The translations under genes and the position numbers were made by a program. Below the pieces are notes generated by a model. The model was given only the letters and a program-made list of their open reading frames with translations, did not search any database and had not been told where the DNA came from. Of a DNA stretch of 64,000 nucleotides, positions 1 to 8,595 are shown in pieces. Every line of letters begins with the position of its first letter. Positions within the stretch are counted from its first letter, which is position 1. Origin of the DNA: Saccharopolyspora gregorii (lineage in GTDB: Bacteria; Actinomycetota; Actinomycetes; Mycobacteriales; Pseudonocardiaceae). The stretch covers positions 3,224,001 through 3,288,000 of the forward strand of contig NZ_CP059556.1 of assembly GCF_024734405.1 (NCBI RefSeq). Direction: 5' to 3'.

Positions 1-154
1 TGCAGGCCACTTCGCAGGCCTTGCAGCCGATGCAGATGCTGGTGTCGGTGAAGAACCCGACGCGTTCGGGGTGCTCGGCGTAGCCGGCGTCGGCGGCGGG
101 GTCCTCCAGCGGTCCGCTGAGGCTGGTGCGATCGACCACGGCTGGCTCCCTCAT
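1..154 (-). CDS. fdhB: Formate dehydrogenase iron-sulfur (beta) subunit, 5' part only
   Basis: Electron-transfer subunit of a membrane or cytosolic formate dehydrogenase. Only the first 51 residues lie in the window; the gene runs off the left edge. Residues 39-51 carry a ferredoxin-type cluster motif, CIGCKACEVAC, preceded by GFFTDTSICIGC as in FdnH/FdoH-type proteins. The ATG at 154 overlaps the TGA of fdhA in an ATGA junction, so the two are translationally coupled and the alpha/beta pairing is secure. Length, further clusters and any membrane anchor cannot be judged from this fragment. Confidence 0.85.
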   Translation of the reverse strand, partial: MREPAVVDRTSLSGPLEDPAADAGYAEHPERVGFFTDTSICIGCKACEVAC

Positions 155-3100
155 CGTCCGGTGTCGCGGGGGTCGTCGGCGTGTTCGGTTCCGGTGCGCC
201 CGGTGATGCCCGCGCGCCTGCGGTGCTCGGCGACGAGCTCGGCGAGCGCGGGGCCCCTGGGGCGGCGGCCGGGGCGGATGTCGCAGGTCCCGGCCTTGGT
301 CTCCATGATGTGCACGTTCGGGTCCAGGGACACTCCGATCAGTTCGTTGGCGGCGTCGCCGGTGCTCAGCCCGTTCGGCCCCCAGTGCCAGGGCAGCCCG
401 ACCTGGTGCAGGGTGCGGTCGCCGAGGCGCAGCGGCCGCAGCCGGCGGGTGATCAGCACGCGGGCTTCGATGGCGCTGCGGGCGGTGATGATGGTGGCCC
501 AGCCCAGGTGCCGCAGGCCGCGTTCGGCGGCCAGTTCCGGGGAGACCTCGACGAACATGGCGGGGGCGAGTTCGGACAGGTGGTGCAGCCAGCGGCTCAT
601 GCCCCCGGCGGTGTGGTGCTCGGTGAGGCGGAACGTGGTGAACGCGTACGGGTAGACCTCGGCGCCGGGTTCGCGCCCGCTGGGCTGGTAGCGGTTCTCC
701 GGGCGGGAGAGGGTCTGGCGGGCGGGGTTGCGCTGCTGGCGGTCGTGCAGCGGGTTGGCCAGCGGTGATTCCTGCGGTTCGTAGTGGGCGGGCAGCGGCC
801 CGTCGACGAGCCCGGCGGGGACGTAGAGCCAGCCGCGGCCGTCGCTCTGCATGATGAACGGGTCGGTGCCCGCGAGCCCGGCGGGCCCGGTGGCGCCGTC
901 GGGGGGCCGGTAGCCGGGGTGCTTGTCGGTCTCGAAGTCGGGGACGTCGTGCCCGCGCCAGCGCCCGGCGTCCTCGTCCCACCACACGTAGGCCTTGCGG
1001 TCGCTCCACGGCCTGCCCTGCGGGTCGGCGGAGGCGCGGTTGTAGAGGGCGCGGCGGTTCGCCGGCCACGCCCAGCCCCAGTCGGGGGCGACCCAGTTCT
1101 GCTCGCGTCCGGGGGTGCGGCGGGCGGCCTGGTTGGTCTCCTCGGCGTGCACCCCGCTGTAGATCCAGCAGCCGCAGGAGGTGCTGCCGTCGGCGCGGAG
1201 TTCGGCGTAGCCGGACACGGTGGTGCCGTCGGGTCCGGTGCCGTTGATCTCGCGGAGCACGGCGTCGGCGCTGGGTTCGGCGATAGCGCCTTCGGTCGGG
1301 TAGTCCCAGGTGAGGTCGAGCAGGGGCCGGTCGTTCTCCTGCTGCTCGGGGGTGCGCCGGTCGCGGCGGGCGGTGAGCTCCTCCCGGAGCCTGCGGCCGA
1401 GGTGGTAGTAGAACCACAGGTCGCTGCGCCGGTCCCCGCGGGGTTCGACGGCCTTGTGGTGCCACTGCAGCAGCCGCTGGGTGTTGGTGAACGAGCCGTC
1501 CTTCTCGGTGTGGGCGGCGGCGGGCAGGAAGAACACCTCGGTTCCGATGTCCGGTGTGGACAGCTCGCCGTTCTGGACTTCGGGCCCGTCCTTCCAGAAC
1601 GTGGCGGTTTCGATCATGTTGAGGTCGCGGACGACGAGCCAGTCGAGGTTGGCCAGCCCGAGCCGCTGCTGCCGCGAGTTCGCGGTGCCCACCGCCGGGT
1701 TCTCCCCGATCACGAAGTAGCCCTTGACCTTGCCGTCGATCTGGTCGGCGACGGTCTGGAAGGTGCCGTGGTCACCGGTGAGCCGCGGCAGGTTCGCGAA
1801 GGCGAAGTCGTTGTCGGGGGTCGCCGCGTCCCCCCACCAGGCCTTGAGGAGGCTGACCACGTAGGAACGCATGTTCGCCCAGTAGCCGCGGGCGTGCTCG
1901 TCGGCGGCGACGAACGCGTCGAGGTCGTGGTCGGTCTGGGCCTGCGGCATCGGGATGTAGCCGGGCAGCAGGTTGAACAGCGTGGGGATGTCGGTGGAGC
2001 CCTGGATGCTGGCGTGCCCGCGCAGCGCGAGGATGCCCGCGCCGGGGCGGCCGATGTTGCCCAGCAGCAGCTGCAGGATGGAGGCGGCGCGGATGTACTG
2101 CACGCCGACGGTGTGATGGGTCCAGCCGACGGCGTAGGCGATGGTGGTGGTGCGGTCCCGCCCGGAGTTGCTGATCAGCGCGTCGGCGACCCGCTGGAAC
2201 TCGGCCCGCGGCACGCCGCAGGTCTGCTCGACCATCTCCGGGGTGTAGCGGGCGAAGTGCCGTTTGAGCAGCTGGAACACGCACCGCGGGTGCTGCAGCG
2301 TCGGGTCGGTCTCGGGGGTGCCGTGGTAGACGGGCCCGCCGGATCCGGCGCGTTCGGGCCGGCTGCCCGCGCGTTCCCGGCCGTGCGGGCTGGCGGGCCG
2401 GTCCTCGCGTGGTTTCTCCCAGGACACCGCGGAGAGCGCTTCGGCGCCCTCGTACTGCCAGCTGCTCGGGTCGTAGGCCCCTTCGTCGGGGTCGAACCCG
2501 GAGAACACGCCGTCGAGGTCCTCGGTGTCGGCGAACTCCTCCCCGATGATCATGGCGGCGTTGGTGTAGTTCACCACGTAGTCGTGGAAGTGGGCGTCGC
2601 GTTCGAGGACCTGGTGGATCAGCCCGCCGAGGAACGCGATGTCGCTGCCCGCGCGCAGCGGCACGTGCTGGTCGGCGACCGCGGAGGTGCGGGTGAAGCG
2701 CGGGTCGACGTGGATGACGGTGGCGCCGCGCGCTTGGGCCTCGGTCACCCACTGGAAGCCGACGGGGTGCGCTTCGGCCATGTTGGAACCCTGGATGAGG
2801 ATGCAGTCGGCGTTGGCCAGGTCTTGCAGGAAGGTCGTGGCCCCTCCCCGCCCGAAGGAGGTTCCCAGACCGGGAACCGTGGAGGAGTGTCAAATGCGCG
2901 CCTGGTTCTCCACCTGGATGGCGCCCATGGCGGTGTAGAGCTTCTTCATGAGGTAGTTCTCCTCGTTGTCGAGGGTCGCTCCTCCGAGGCTCGCGATGCC
3001 CGTGGTGCGCCGCAGCGGCCTGCCTTCCTCGTCGGCCTGCTGCCAGGTGGCGTCCCGCGTGGCCAGCACGCGGTCGGTGATCATGTCGAGTGCGGTGTCG

Positions 3101-3450
3101 AGGTCGAGGTCCTCCCACTCGGTGCCGTGCGGGCGCCGGTAGCGGACCCGGTCCTGCCGGGTGGGTGCGGTGACGAGTTCGCGGCTGGCGGAGCCCTTGG
3201 GGCAGAGCCTGCCGCGGCTGATCGGCGAGTCCGGGTCGCCTTCGATCTGGGTGATCTCGCCGTCGCGCACGAACACCTGCTGCCCGCAGCCGACGGCGCA
3301 GTACGGGCAGATCGAGCGCACGACCCGGTCGGCGTCCTGGGTGCGGGCGCGGAGCGCGTCGGTGCGGCGGGAGCGGGCGGCGGTGCCGCGCCCGAGCGGG
3401 TCGGGTCCGGTGAGCTGGCGGACCAGCGGCCAGTTCAGCCACTGCGGCAT
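151..3450 (-). CDS. fdhA: Selenocysteine-containing formate dehydrogenase, catalytic (alpha) subunit
   Basis: Oxidises formate to CO2 with a bis-molybdopterin guanine dinucleotide cofactor. A plain ORF search splits it into a 186-codon N-terminal part (3450-2893) and a long C-terminal part, but the frame is continuous across TGA at 2892-2890; read as Sec187 it gives about 1099 residues. The N-terminal [4Fe-4S] motif is ICPYCAVGCGQQ (about residue 48). The active-site context NQARI-U-HSSTVPGLGTSFGRG and the following GSNMAEAHPVGFQW match FdnG-type enzymes. The C-terminus has the molydopterin-dinucleotide-binding domain. The ATG at 3450 follows GGGAGGAGG. A SECIS-like hairpin lies 11 nt after the UGA. 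The genes for Sec synthesis and decoding lie just to the right (selD, selC, selA, selB), which supports readthrough rather than a pseudogene. Confidence 0.95.
2860..2878 (-). promoter_or_regulatory. Bacterial SECIS-like hairpin in fdhA
   Basis: On the coding strand a perfect 7-bp stem, GGTTCCC paired with GGGAACC, closes a five-base loop GGTCT, starting 11 nt after the UGA. The loop is the GGUCU found at the apex of the E. coli fdhF SECIS, which SelB domain IV recognises. Position and loop are as expected; the lower stem is not obvious. Confidence 0.85.
2890..2892 (-). other. In-frame UGA selenocysteine codon (Sec187 of fdhA)
   Basis: TGA on the minus strand between ATT (Ile186) and CAC (His188). 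The residue pattern around it, QARI-U-H, is the conserved active-site setting of selenocysteine or cysteine in formate dehydrogenases. The downstream frame stays open for another 912 codons. Confidence 0.93.
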
Positions 3451-3478
3451 CCGGCGACCTCCTCCCGCGAACGACGAC

Positions 3479-3511
3479 GGCGGGTGCCCGATTCCCCATC
3501 GGACACCCGCC
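3479..3511 (-). terminator. Hairpin between the MFS gene and fdhA
   Basis: An inverted repeat with 8-bp outer arms (GGCGGGTG/CACCCGCC) and a 5-bp inner stem separated by one G-T pair, with a short loop. It follows the MFS stop (3548) on the same strand and precedes fdhA, so it probably ends the MFS transcript. Its top also contains a GGGAAT that matches a SigR-type -35, spaced 18 nt from GTT (3472-3470) just upstream of fdhA; that promoter reading is speculative. Confidence 0.5.
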
Positions 3512-3547
3512 GCGGCGGTGGTGCAAGCCGGTCGTGCTCGCCGCTGG

Positions 3548-5272
3548 TCAGCCGCTGATGTTCTCGGCGGGCCGGTCGTCGTCGCGCTCGGCGGTGGCGC
3601 CCGCGGCCGGGTCGGGCTCGGTTCCGGCGTCGTCCGCGGCCTCGGGTGCCGGGGTGCCGGCCTGGGTGGCCGTGCGCGGCATCCAGATCCAGGCGATGAG
3701 CGCGGCGAGCAGGATCAGCGCGGCGCCGGCGAGGTTGGCGAAGCGCATCCCGCCCATCCAGGACACCACGACGTCGTGGGCCAGGGCGGCGCCCTGCTGC
3801 CCGAGGGACGCGGCGACCTGGAGGCCACCGGGCAGCGATTCCTTCGCCATCGCTTGGGCCTCGGGCGGCAATCCGGCCACGGCCGGGCCCAGCTGGGTGG
3901 AGTAGGCGCTGCCGAGGACGCTGCCCAGCACGGCGACGCCGAGGGAGGCGCCGACCTCGCGGGTGACGTCGTTGGTGGCCGAACCCATGCCGGCGCGGGC
4001 GCGCGGCACGTTCGCCATCAGCTGGTCGGTGGCCGGGGCCATCGCCAGCGACATGCCGCCGGAGGTCAGCGCCAGCGGCAGCAGCAGGTGCAGGTAGCCG
4101 GAGTCGGCGGTCAGGGTGCTGAGCCCGGCCATGCCGCAGGCGGCGAGCACCAGGCCGGCGGCGATGGTGGTGCGCGGGCCGAACCGGCCCACGATGCGCC
4201 CGACCTGCGGGGCGACCAGCACCATCATCACCGACATCGGCAGCATGGCCACCGAGGAGCCCAGCGGCGAGTACCCGAACACCAGGATCAGCGTCTGGCT
4301 CAGCGAGAAGAACACGCCGATCATCGCGAAGAACACCAGGGTCAGCGCGACCGCGGAGGCGGAGAACCCGGCGTTGCGGAACAGGTCCATGTCCAGCATC
4401 GGGTCCTTGACCCGCCGTTCCCAGGCGACGAACGCGCCGACGAGCAGCAGCCCGACCACGACCATGATCAGGGTGCGGGGTGCGGTCCAGCCGACGTGCT
4501 GGGCGTCGATGAGCCCGTAGACGACGACGGTGATGCCGACGGTGGACAGGATCGCGCCGCCGATGTCGATGCCGCCGTGCCCGCCTTCGACGGGCGCGTC
4601 GCTGCCCGCGTTCTTCGGCACGTAGCGGATGCTGGCGATGACGGCCACGACCACGACGGGCACGTTGATCGCGAACACCGCGTGCCAGGTGCTGACCTCC
4701 AGCAGCAGCCCGGCGATGACCGGGCCGAGGGCGGTGCCCGCACCGGAGACCGCGGCCCACACCCCGACCGCCTTGGTGCGCTCGGAGCTGGGGAACACGC
4801 TGGTGAGGATGGACAGCGTCACCGGCATGATCATCGATCCGCCGAGGCCGAGCAGCCCGCGGGCGGCGATCAGCTCGGCGCTGGAGCTGACGAAGAAGCA
4901 CACGTACAGCGACACCGCGCCGAACAGCACCAGCCCGGCCTGCAGCATGAGCTTGCGCCCGTAGCGGTCGGCGAGGGTGGAGGTGGTGAACAGCAGCCCC
5001 GCGAACACCAGGGCGTAGGCGTTGCTGAACCACTGCTGGTCCGACAGCGAGGAGCCGAGGTCCTGGGACAGGAACGGCAGGGCGACGCCGAGCGAGGTGT
5101 TCGCCAGCATCGTCGCCGACAGCGCCAGGCACAGCACCAGCAGCGTGGTCCAGCGGCGGCGATAGACCCCCAGGTCGATGCCGTCGGCGACGGCGCGGCG
5201 CTCGCCTTCGGTGTTCGGGCCTTCGGTGGGGTGCGCACCGCCCGAAGCCGACTCGGGGTGGGTACCGGACAC
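3548..5272 (-). CDS. MFS multidrug exporter, DHA2 (14-TMS) family
   Basis: A 574-residue proton-driven efflux permease of the cytoplasmic membrane. After a hydrophilic N-terminus of about 35 residues comes the first helix (LLVLCLALSATMLANTSLGVALP), then the DRYGRK loop between TM2 and TM3, and motif C in TM5 (VSGAGTALGPVIAGLL). Length and the number of hydrophobic segments fit the QacA/EmrB-like DHA2 family, with a polar, acidic C-terminal tail. It is divergent from a TetR gene, and tandem inverted repeats lie between the two, a standard repressor-controlled efflux arrangement. The substrate cannot be inferred. Confidence 0.88.
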   Translation of the reverse strand: MSGTHPESASGGAHPTEGPNTEGERRAVADGIDLGVYRRRWTTLLVLCLALSATMLANTSLGVALPFLSQDLGSSLSDQQWFSNAYALVFAGLLFTTSTLADRYGRKLMLQAGLVLFGAVSLYVCFFVSSSAELIAARGLLGLGGSMIMPVTLSILTSVFPSSERTKAVGVWAAVSGAGTALGPVIAGLLLEVSTWHAVFAINVPVVVVAVIASIRYVPKNAGSDAPVEGGHGGIDIGGAILSTVGITVVVYGLIDAQHVGWTAPRTLIMVVVGLLLVGAFVAWERRVKDPMLDMDLFRNAGFSASAVALTLVFFAMIGVFFSLSQTLILVFGYSPLGSSVAMLPMSVMMVLVAPQVGRIVGRFGPRTTIAAGLVLAACGMAGLSTLTADSGYLHLLLPLALTSGGMSLAMAPATDQLMANVPRARAGMGSATNDVTREVGASLGVAVLGSVLGSAYSTQLGPAVAGLPPEAQAMAKESLPGGLQVAASLGQQGAALAHDVVVSWMGGMRFANLAGAALILLAALIAWIWMPRTATQAGTPAPEAADDAGTEPDPAAGATAERDDDRPAENISG

Positions 5273-5332
5273 GAGGTCTCCTCATTTCGCGTGCGACAGG
5301 ATGCCCACCCACGTTATGTCACCACTGCCATT

Positions 5333-5361
5333 TGTCACTCATGACATCAGTCACCGTTGAC
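5333..5361. promoter_or_regulatory. Two tandem inverted repeats, probable TetR operator
   Basis: TGTCA-CTCA-TGACA at 5333-5346 and GTCA-CCGT-TGAC at 5350-5361 share the half-site GTCA and have centres 16 bp apart. They sit between the divergent MFS and tetR genes, where a TetR dimer pair would block both promoters. A further TGTCA lies at 5317-5321. Confidence 0.6.
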
Positions 5362-5392
5362 GGAACGTGCACACCGGGTGAACCTGGGTCGC

Positions 5393-6046
5393 ATGACCGC
5401 CGCACCCGTCGAACCCTCCGCCGAGCCCGTCGACCGCAGGCGGCGCCGCACCGCCCGCACCCGGGCGGGCATCGAGGAGGCGGCGCTGCGGCTGTTCACC
5501 GAGCGGGGCTTCGACAACACCACCGTCGAGCAGATCGCCGAGGCCGCCGACATCGCCCCGCGCACCTTCTTCCGCCACTTCCCCAGCAAGGACGCGGTGC
5601 TGTTCGGCGATTCGCTGCGCGAGCAGGAGCGGATGCACCAGGTGCTGGCCTCCCGGCCCGCCGACGAGCACCCGATGCGCAAGCTGGCCGCGGCCATGTT
5701 CGACACCGCCGAGCGGGTGCAGGCCGATCGGCGCCAGCACCTGATGCGCGCGCAGCTGCTGGATTCCCTGGAGGCCGGGGGCGACTACGAATCGCACCTG
5801 ATGCACCGGCGCTGGGTGCACGAGGTGGCGAGCAGCCTCGCCGAGCACTGCGGTGGCGGCGAACCCGATCCGCGGCTGTACACGTGGTCGATGCTGATGA
5901 TGACCTGCTTCGGTTCGGCGATGCGGTCGTGGCTGGTGCGCACCGACGGCGCGACGCTGCCCGACATCCTCGCGGAACTGCTCGCCGAGACCTCCGCGGG
6001 CCTGCGCGAGGTCACCGCGGACCCGATCGGCGGTCCCCTGCCCTGA
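5393..6046 (+). CDS. TetR/AcrR-family repressor, likely of the adjacent MFS gene
   Basis: A 217-residue one-component regulator. Residues 20-65 form the TetR DNA-binding domain (RAGIEEAALRLFTERGF, then TTVEQIAEAADIAPRTFFRHF with FPSKDAVLF). The C-terminal ligand domain is not recognisable. The ATG at 5393 is preferred over a TTG at 5357, because the TTG falls inside the second inverted repeat and would add residues with no family counterpart. It is divergent from the exporter at 3548-5272, so local autoregulation and efflux control are likely. Confidence 0.85.
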   Translation: MTAAPVEPSAEPVDRRRRRTARTRAGIEEAALRLFTERGFDNTTVEQIAEAADIAPRTFFRHFPSKDAVLFGDSLREQERMHQVLASRPADEHPMRKLAAAMFDTAERVQADRRQHLMRAQLLDSLEAGGDYESHLMHRRWVHEVASSLAEHCGGGEPDPRLYTWSMLMMTCFGSAMRSWLVRTDGATLPDILAELLAETSAGLREVTADPIGGPLP

Positions 6047-6157
6047 CCCGTTCCGGCCCGGACGGGTGCGGGCCGGGGTTCCTCGCGAACCTGGTCGCGC
6101 CGCCACACCACCCCGACCCGGTCGGGCGGCGGTGGGCACCCGCAGCCGCGTACCGGG

Positions 6158-7162
6158 TCAGCGCACGGTGATGAGGTGTTCGGTGCGGGGGACCAACTCG
6201 CCGATGACGGGGGCTCCGGGGATCTCACCAGCCACCAGCAGCCCGCCGGAGGTCTGGGCGTCGACCAGCAGCAGCGCCTCGCCTTCGCTGGTGGCGGCGA
6301 GGGAGCAGTGCGGGCGCACCCAGTCGAGGTTGCGGTGCGTGCCGCCGCTGACGTGCCCGTCGCGCAGCGCCTCCCGCGCCCCGTCCAGGTAGGGCACGGC
6401 GGCGGAGTCGAGGACGGCGGAGACCCCGCTGGCGCGCACGAGTTTCAGCAGGTGCCCGAGCAGCCCGAACCCGGTGACGTCGGTCGCGCAGCGCGCCCCG
6501 GCGGCCAGCGCGGCGGCCGAGGCCTCGGCGTTGAGCTCGGTCATGGCGGCCACGGCCTGCGGGAACACCTCACCGGTGGCCTTGTGCCGGGTGTTGAGCA
6601 CGCCGATGCCGAGGGGTTTGGTCAGCGACAGCGGTAGCCCGGCGCGCCCGGCGTCGTTGCGCAGCAGCGCGTCGGGGTCGGCGGTGCCGGTGGCGGCCAT
6701 GCCGTACTTGGGTTCGGGGTCGTCGACGCTGTGCCCGCCTGCGACGGGGCAGCCCGCGGCGCGGCCGACGTCGAGGCCACCGCGCAGCACCTCGCGGGCC
6801 AGTTCCAGCGGGAGCCGGTCGCGGGGCCAGCACAGCAGGTTGATCGCCAGCACCGGGCGAGCGCCCATCGCGTAGAGGTCGGACAGGGCGTTGGTGGCCG
6901 CGATCCGGCCCCAGTCGTAGGCGTCGTCGACGACGGGGGTGAAGAAGTCCGCGGTGCTGACCACCGCCTGCCCGGCCGGGTCGATGCGGACCGCGGCGGC
7001 GTCGTCGCCGTCGTCGAGGCCGACCAGCAGCGCCGGGTCGGGCACGCCGCGCAGGTCGGCGACGACCTCCTCCAGCTCTCCGGGCGGGATCTTGCAGGCG
7101 CAGCCGCCGCCGTGGGCGTACTGGGTGAGCCGGTACCGGGTGGGCACGTCGAGTTCCGTCAC
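6158..7162 (-). CDS. selD: Selenophosphate synthetase
   Basis: Makes monoselenophosphate, the selenium donor for SelA, from selenide and ATP. 334 residues, close to the usual 340-350. The N-terminal active-site loop HGGGCACKIPP carries Cys rather than Sec at the catalytic position. The AIRS-type ATP-binding motifs follow (DDAAAVR, STADFFTPVVDD, NALSDLYAMGARP, GGHSVDDPEPKYG, TDVTGFGLLGH). The GTG at 7162 begins MTELDVPT; a GTG at 7180 is an in-frame alternative. The gene is convergent with tetR and is separated from selC/selA/selB by an acyl-CoA-dehydrogenase/TetR pair. Confidence 0.95.
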   Translation of the reverse strand: MTELDVPTRYRLTQYAHGGGCACKIPPGELEEVVADLRGVPDPALLVGLDDGDDAAAVRIDPAGQAVVSTADFFTPVVDDAYDWGRIAATNALSDLYAMGARPVLAINLLCWPRDRLPLELAREVLRGGLDVGRAAGCPVAGGHSVDDPEPKYGMAATGTADPDALLRNDAGRAGLPLSLTKPLGIGVLNTRHKATGEVFPQAVAAMTELNAEASAAALAAGARCATDVTGFGLLGHLLKLVRASGVSAVLDSAAVPYLDGAREALRDGHVSGGTHRNLDWVRPHCSLAATSEGEALLLVDAQTSGGLLVAGEIPGAPVIGELVPRTEHLITVR

Positions 7163-7314
7163 GTCACCGACCGTATCCACCTCGTCGACCCGGTGCCCGG
7201 TTCCCGGGGCGGAGCGACCCGTTCGCGGCCCGTCGGGCGCGGCTCGGCGCAGTTGCGCACGTCGGTGGCCCCGGCGGCGGCGCGGGCGGGACCACCGGGC
7301 GCCGCCGGGTGCGG

Positions 7315-8487
7315 TCAGAACCGGATGACGCTGGACGGTTCGGCGACGGTGCCGGTGAGCTCGTGGCGGCCGATGTAGACGTTCTTGGCGTCGACGGGGT
7401 CGTGGGAGGCGAAGGTGCGGGCGTTGCGCCAGAACCGGTCGTAGCGGTGGGCGTGGGAGGTGCTGCGGGCGCCGGTGATCTCGTGGATCTCGGCGGCGGT
7501 CTCGAGGGAGGCCTCGACGGCGGCGACCTTGGCGCGGAAGCAGTCGACGGTGGTCTCGTCGGTGTCCTCGGCGCCGGTTTCGAGCCGGTCGGCGGCGGTG
7601 TGCAGCAGGGCGCGGGAGGCGGCGAGCCTGCTGGAGGTGGCGCCGATGCGGCGCAGCACCAGCGGGTCGTCGGCGGGTCCCGAGAAGCGGGGCAGCGAGC
7701 CGCGGGTCATGGTGCGGGCGTGCCCGAGCAGGGCATCGAGGGCGCCTTCGCCGATGCCTTGCAGCAGCGCCGCGTGCAGCAGCATCACCGCGCCGAGGAA
7801 CACCGGGGAGGGCGTGGCCGGGGCGGGCCGGTGGTGGCCGTCGGGGGCGAAGACGTCCCGGTAGGTGAGGGTGCGGCTGCGGGTGCCGCGCTGGCCCATG
7901 TTGTCCCAGTCGTCGTGGGCTTCGATCCGCGGGTCGTCGAGGTCGACCAGCGCTTGGTGCGGGGCACCGTCGAGCAGGCAGCGCACGAGCGCGGCCCCGC
8001 CACCGCCGCTGTTGGAGTTGAAGGTCTTGGTGCCGGTGACCAGCACTCCCCCGTCGACGCGGCGGGCGGTGACCGTGCCGGTGGTCCCGGTTTCGGCGAC
8101 GGAGGAGACGAACCGCAGCCCGTCGTGCAGCACCCGGTGCGCCAGCTCCTCCCGGGTGCCGCGCGGCAGTCCGTTGCCGGGGCCGAACAGTTCGCGGGCG
8201 ACCAGGGCGGTGGTGAGCCAGTTCTGCCCGGTGGGCCCGTCGCCGGCGCTGATCTCGCGGACGGCGCGGATGAGGGTGCCCCAGCCGCCGCGTTCGGTGC
8301 CGTCCCAGAGCCCGCCGTGGGCGGCGGGCACGACGAGCCGGGCGGTGCCGAGTTCGGCGAGCAGCGCGAGGTTGCCGGTGGGGTCGGCGTTGTCGCGGTC
8401 GGCGGCGAATCCGCCTTCGGCGAGCCGCGGGCGGTGCGCCCGGATGGCGTGCAGCAGCGCGGTGCCCTCGTCCTCGGGGGTCGGCAT
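7315..8487 (-). CDS. Acyl-CoA-dehydrogenase-fold flavoprotein (DszC/SfnC-like)
   Basis: A 390-residue protein of the acyl-CoA dehydrogenase superfamily. The middle beta-domain (RFVSSVAETGTTGTVTARR, VTGTKTFNSNSGGGG, WDNMGQRGTRSRTLTYRDV) and C-terminal helical bundle (DRFWRNARTFASHDP near the end) resemble flavin-dependent monooxygenases such as DszC or SfnC more than true acyl-CoA dehydrogenases. Its substrate is unknown. The ATG at 8487 follows GGAGG. A TetR gene is divergent, and a palindrome lies just upstream of this start, so it is probably repressed by that regulator. A related protein is encoded at 50637-51863 next to sfnG. Confidence 0.78.
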   Translation of the reverse strand: MPTPEDEGTALLHAIRAHRPRLAEGGFAADRDNADPTGNLALLAELGTARLVVPAAHGGLWDGTERGGWGTLIRAVREISAGDGPTGQNWLTTALVARELFGPGNGLPRGTREELAHRVLHDGLRFVSSVAETGTTGTVTARRVDGGVLVTGTKTFNSNSGGGGAALVRCLLDGAPHQALVDLDDPRIEAHDDWDNMGQRGTRSRTLTYRDVFAPDGHHRPAPATPSPVFLGAVMLLHAALLQGIGEGALDALLGHARTMTRGSLPRFSGPADDPLVLRRIGATSSRLAASRALLHTAADRLETGAEDTDETTVDCFRAKVAAVEASLETAAEIHEITGARSTSHAHRYDRFWRNARTFASHDPVDAKNVYIGRHELTGTVAEPSSVIRF

Positions 8488-8504
8488 GACGAACCTCCAA
8501 ATGC

Positions 8505-8522
8505 GAACGTGAATTCTCGTTC
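8505..8522. promoter_or_regulatory. Inverted repeat, probable TetR operator
   Basis: GAACG-N8-CGTTC with GAATTC in the centre, located 18 bp before the start of the acyl-CoA-dehydrogenase-like gene and about 75 bp before the divergent tetR. The surrounding bases are AT-richer than the flanks. Confidence 0.55.
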
Positions 8523-8582
8523 TCGAATATAGCGGGCGGTGGGCGCCACCCGTCAAGGACGAACCGGCCCGATCACCGCCGA

Positions 8583-8588
8583 TACGAT
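8583..8588 (+). promoter_or_regulatory. -10 element TACGAT of the tetR gene, leaderless
   Basis: TACGAT ends 7 nt before the ATG at 8596 and there is no Shine-Dalgarno sequence, the layout of a leaderless actinobacterial transcript. Confidence 0.5.
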
Positions 8589-8595
8589 GCGGGCC

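Noticed and set aside
151-2781. A separate 876-codon gene starting at ATG 2781
   Set aside because: This is an internal Met of fdhA; the frame is open upstream to the UGA and beyond with conserved residues, so it is not an independent start.
784-3558. Very long plus-strand open frame over fdhA
   Set aside because: Low-complexity Gly/Ala/Val/Arg translation antisense to a conserved enzyme, typical of shadow frames in GC-rich DNA.
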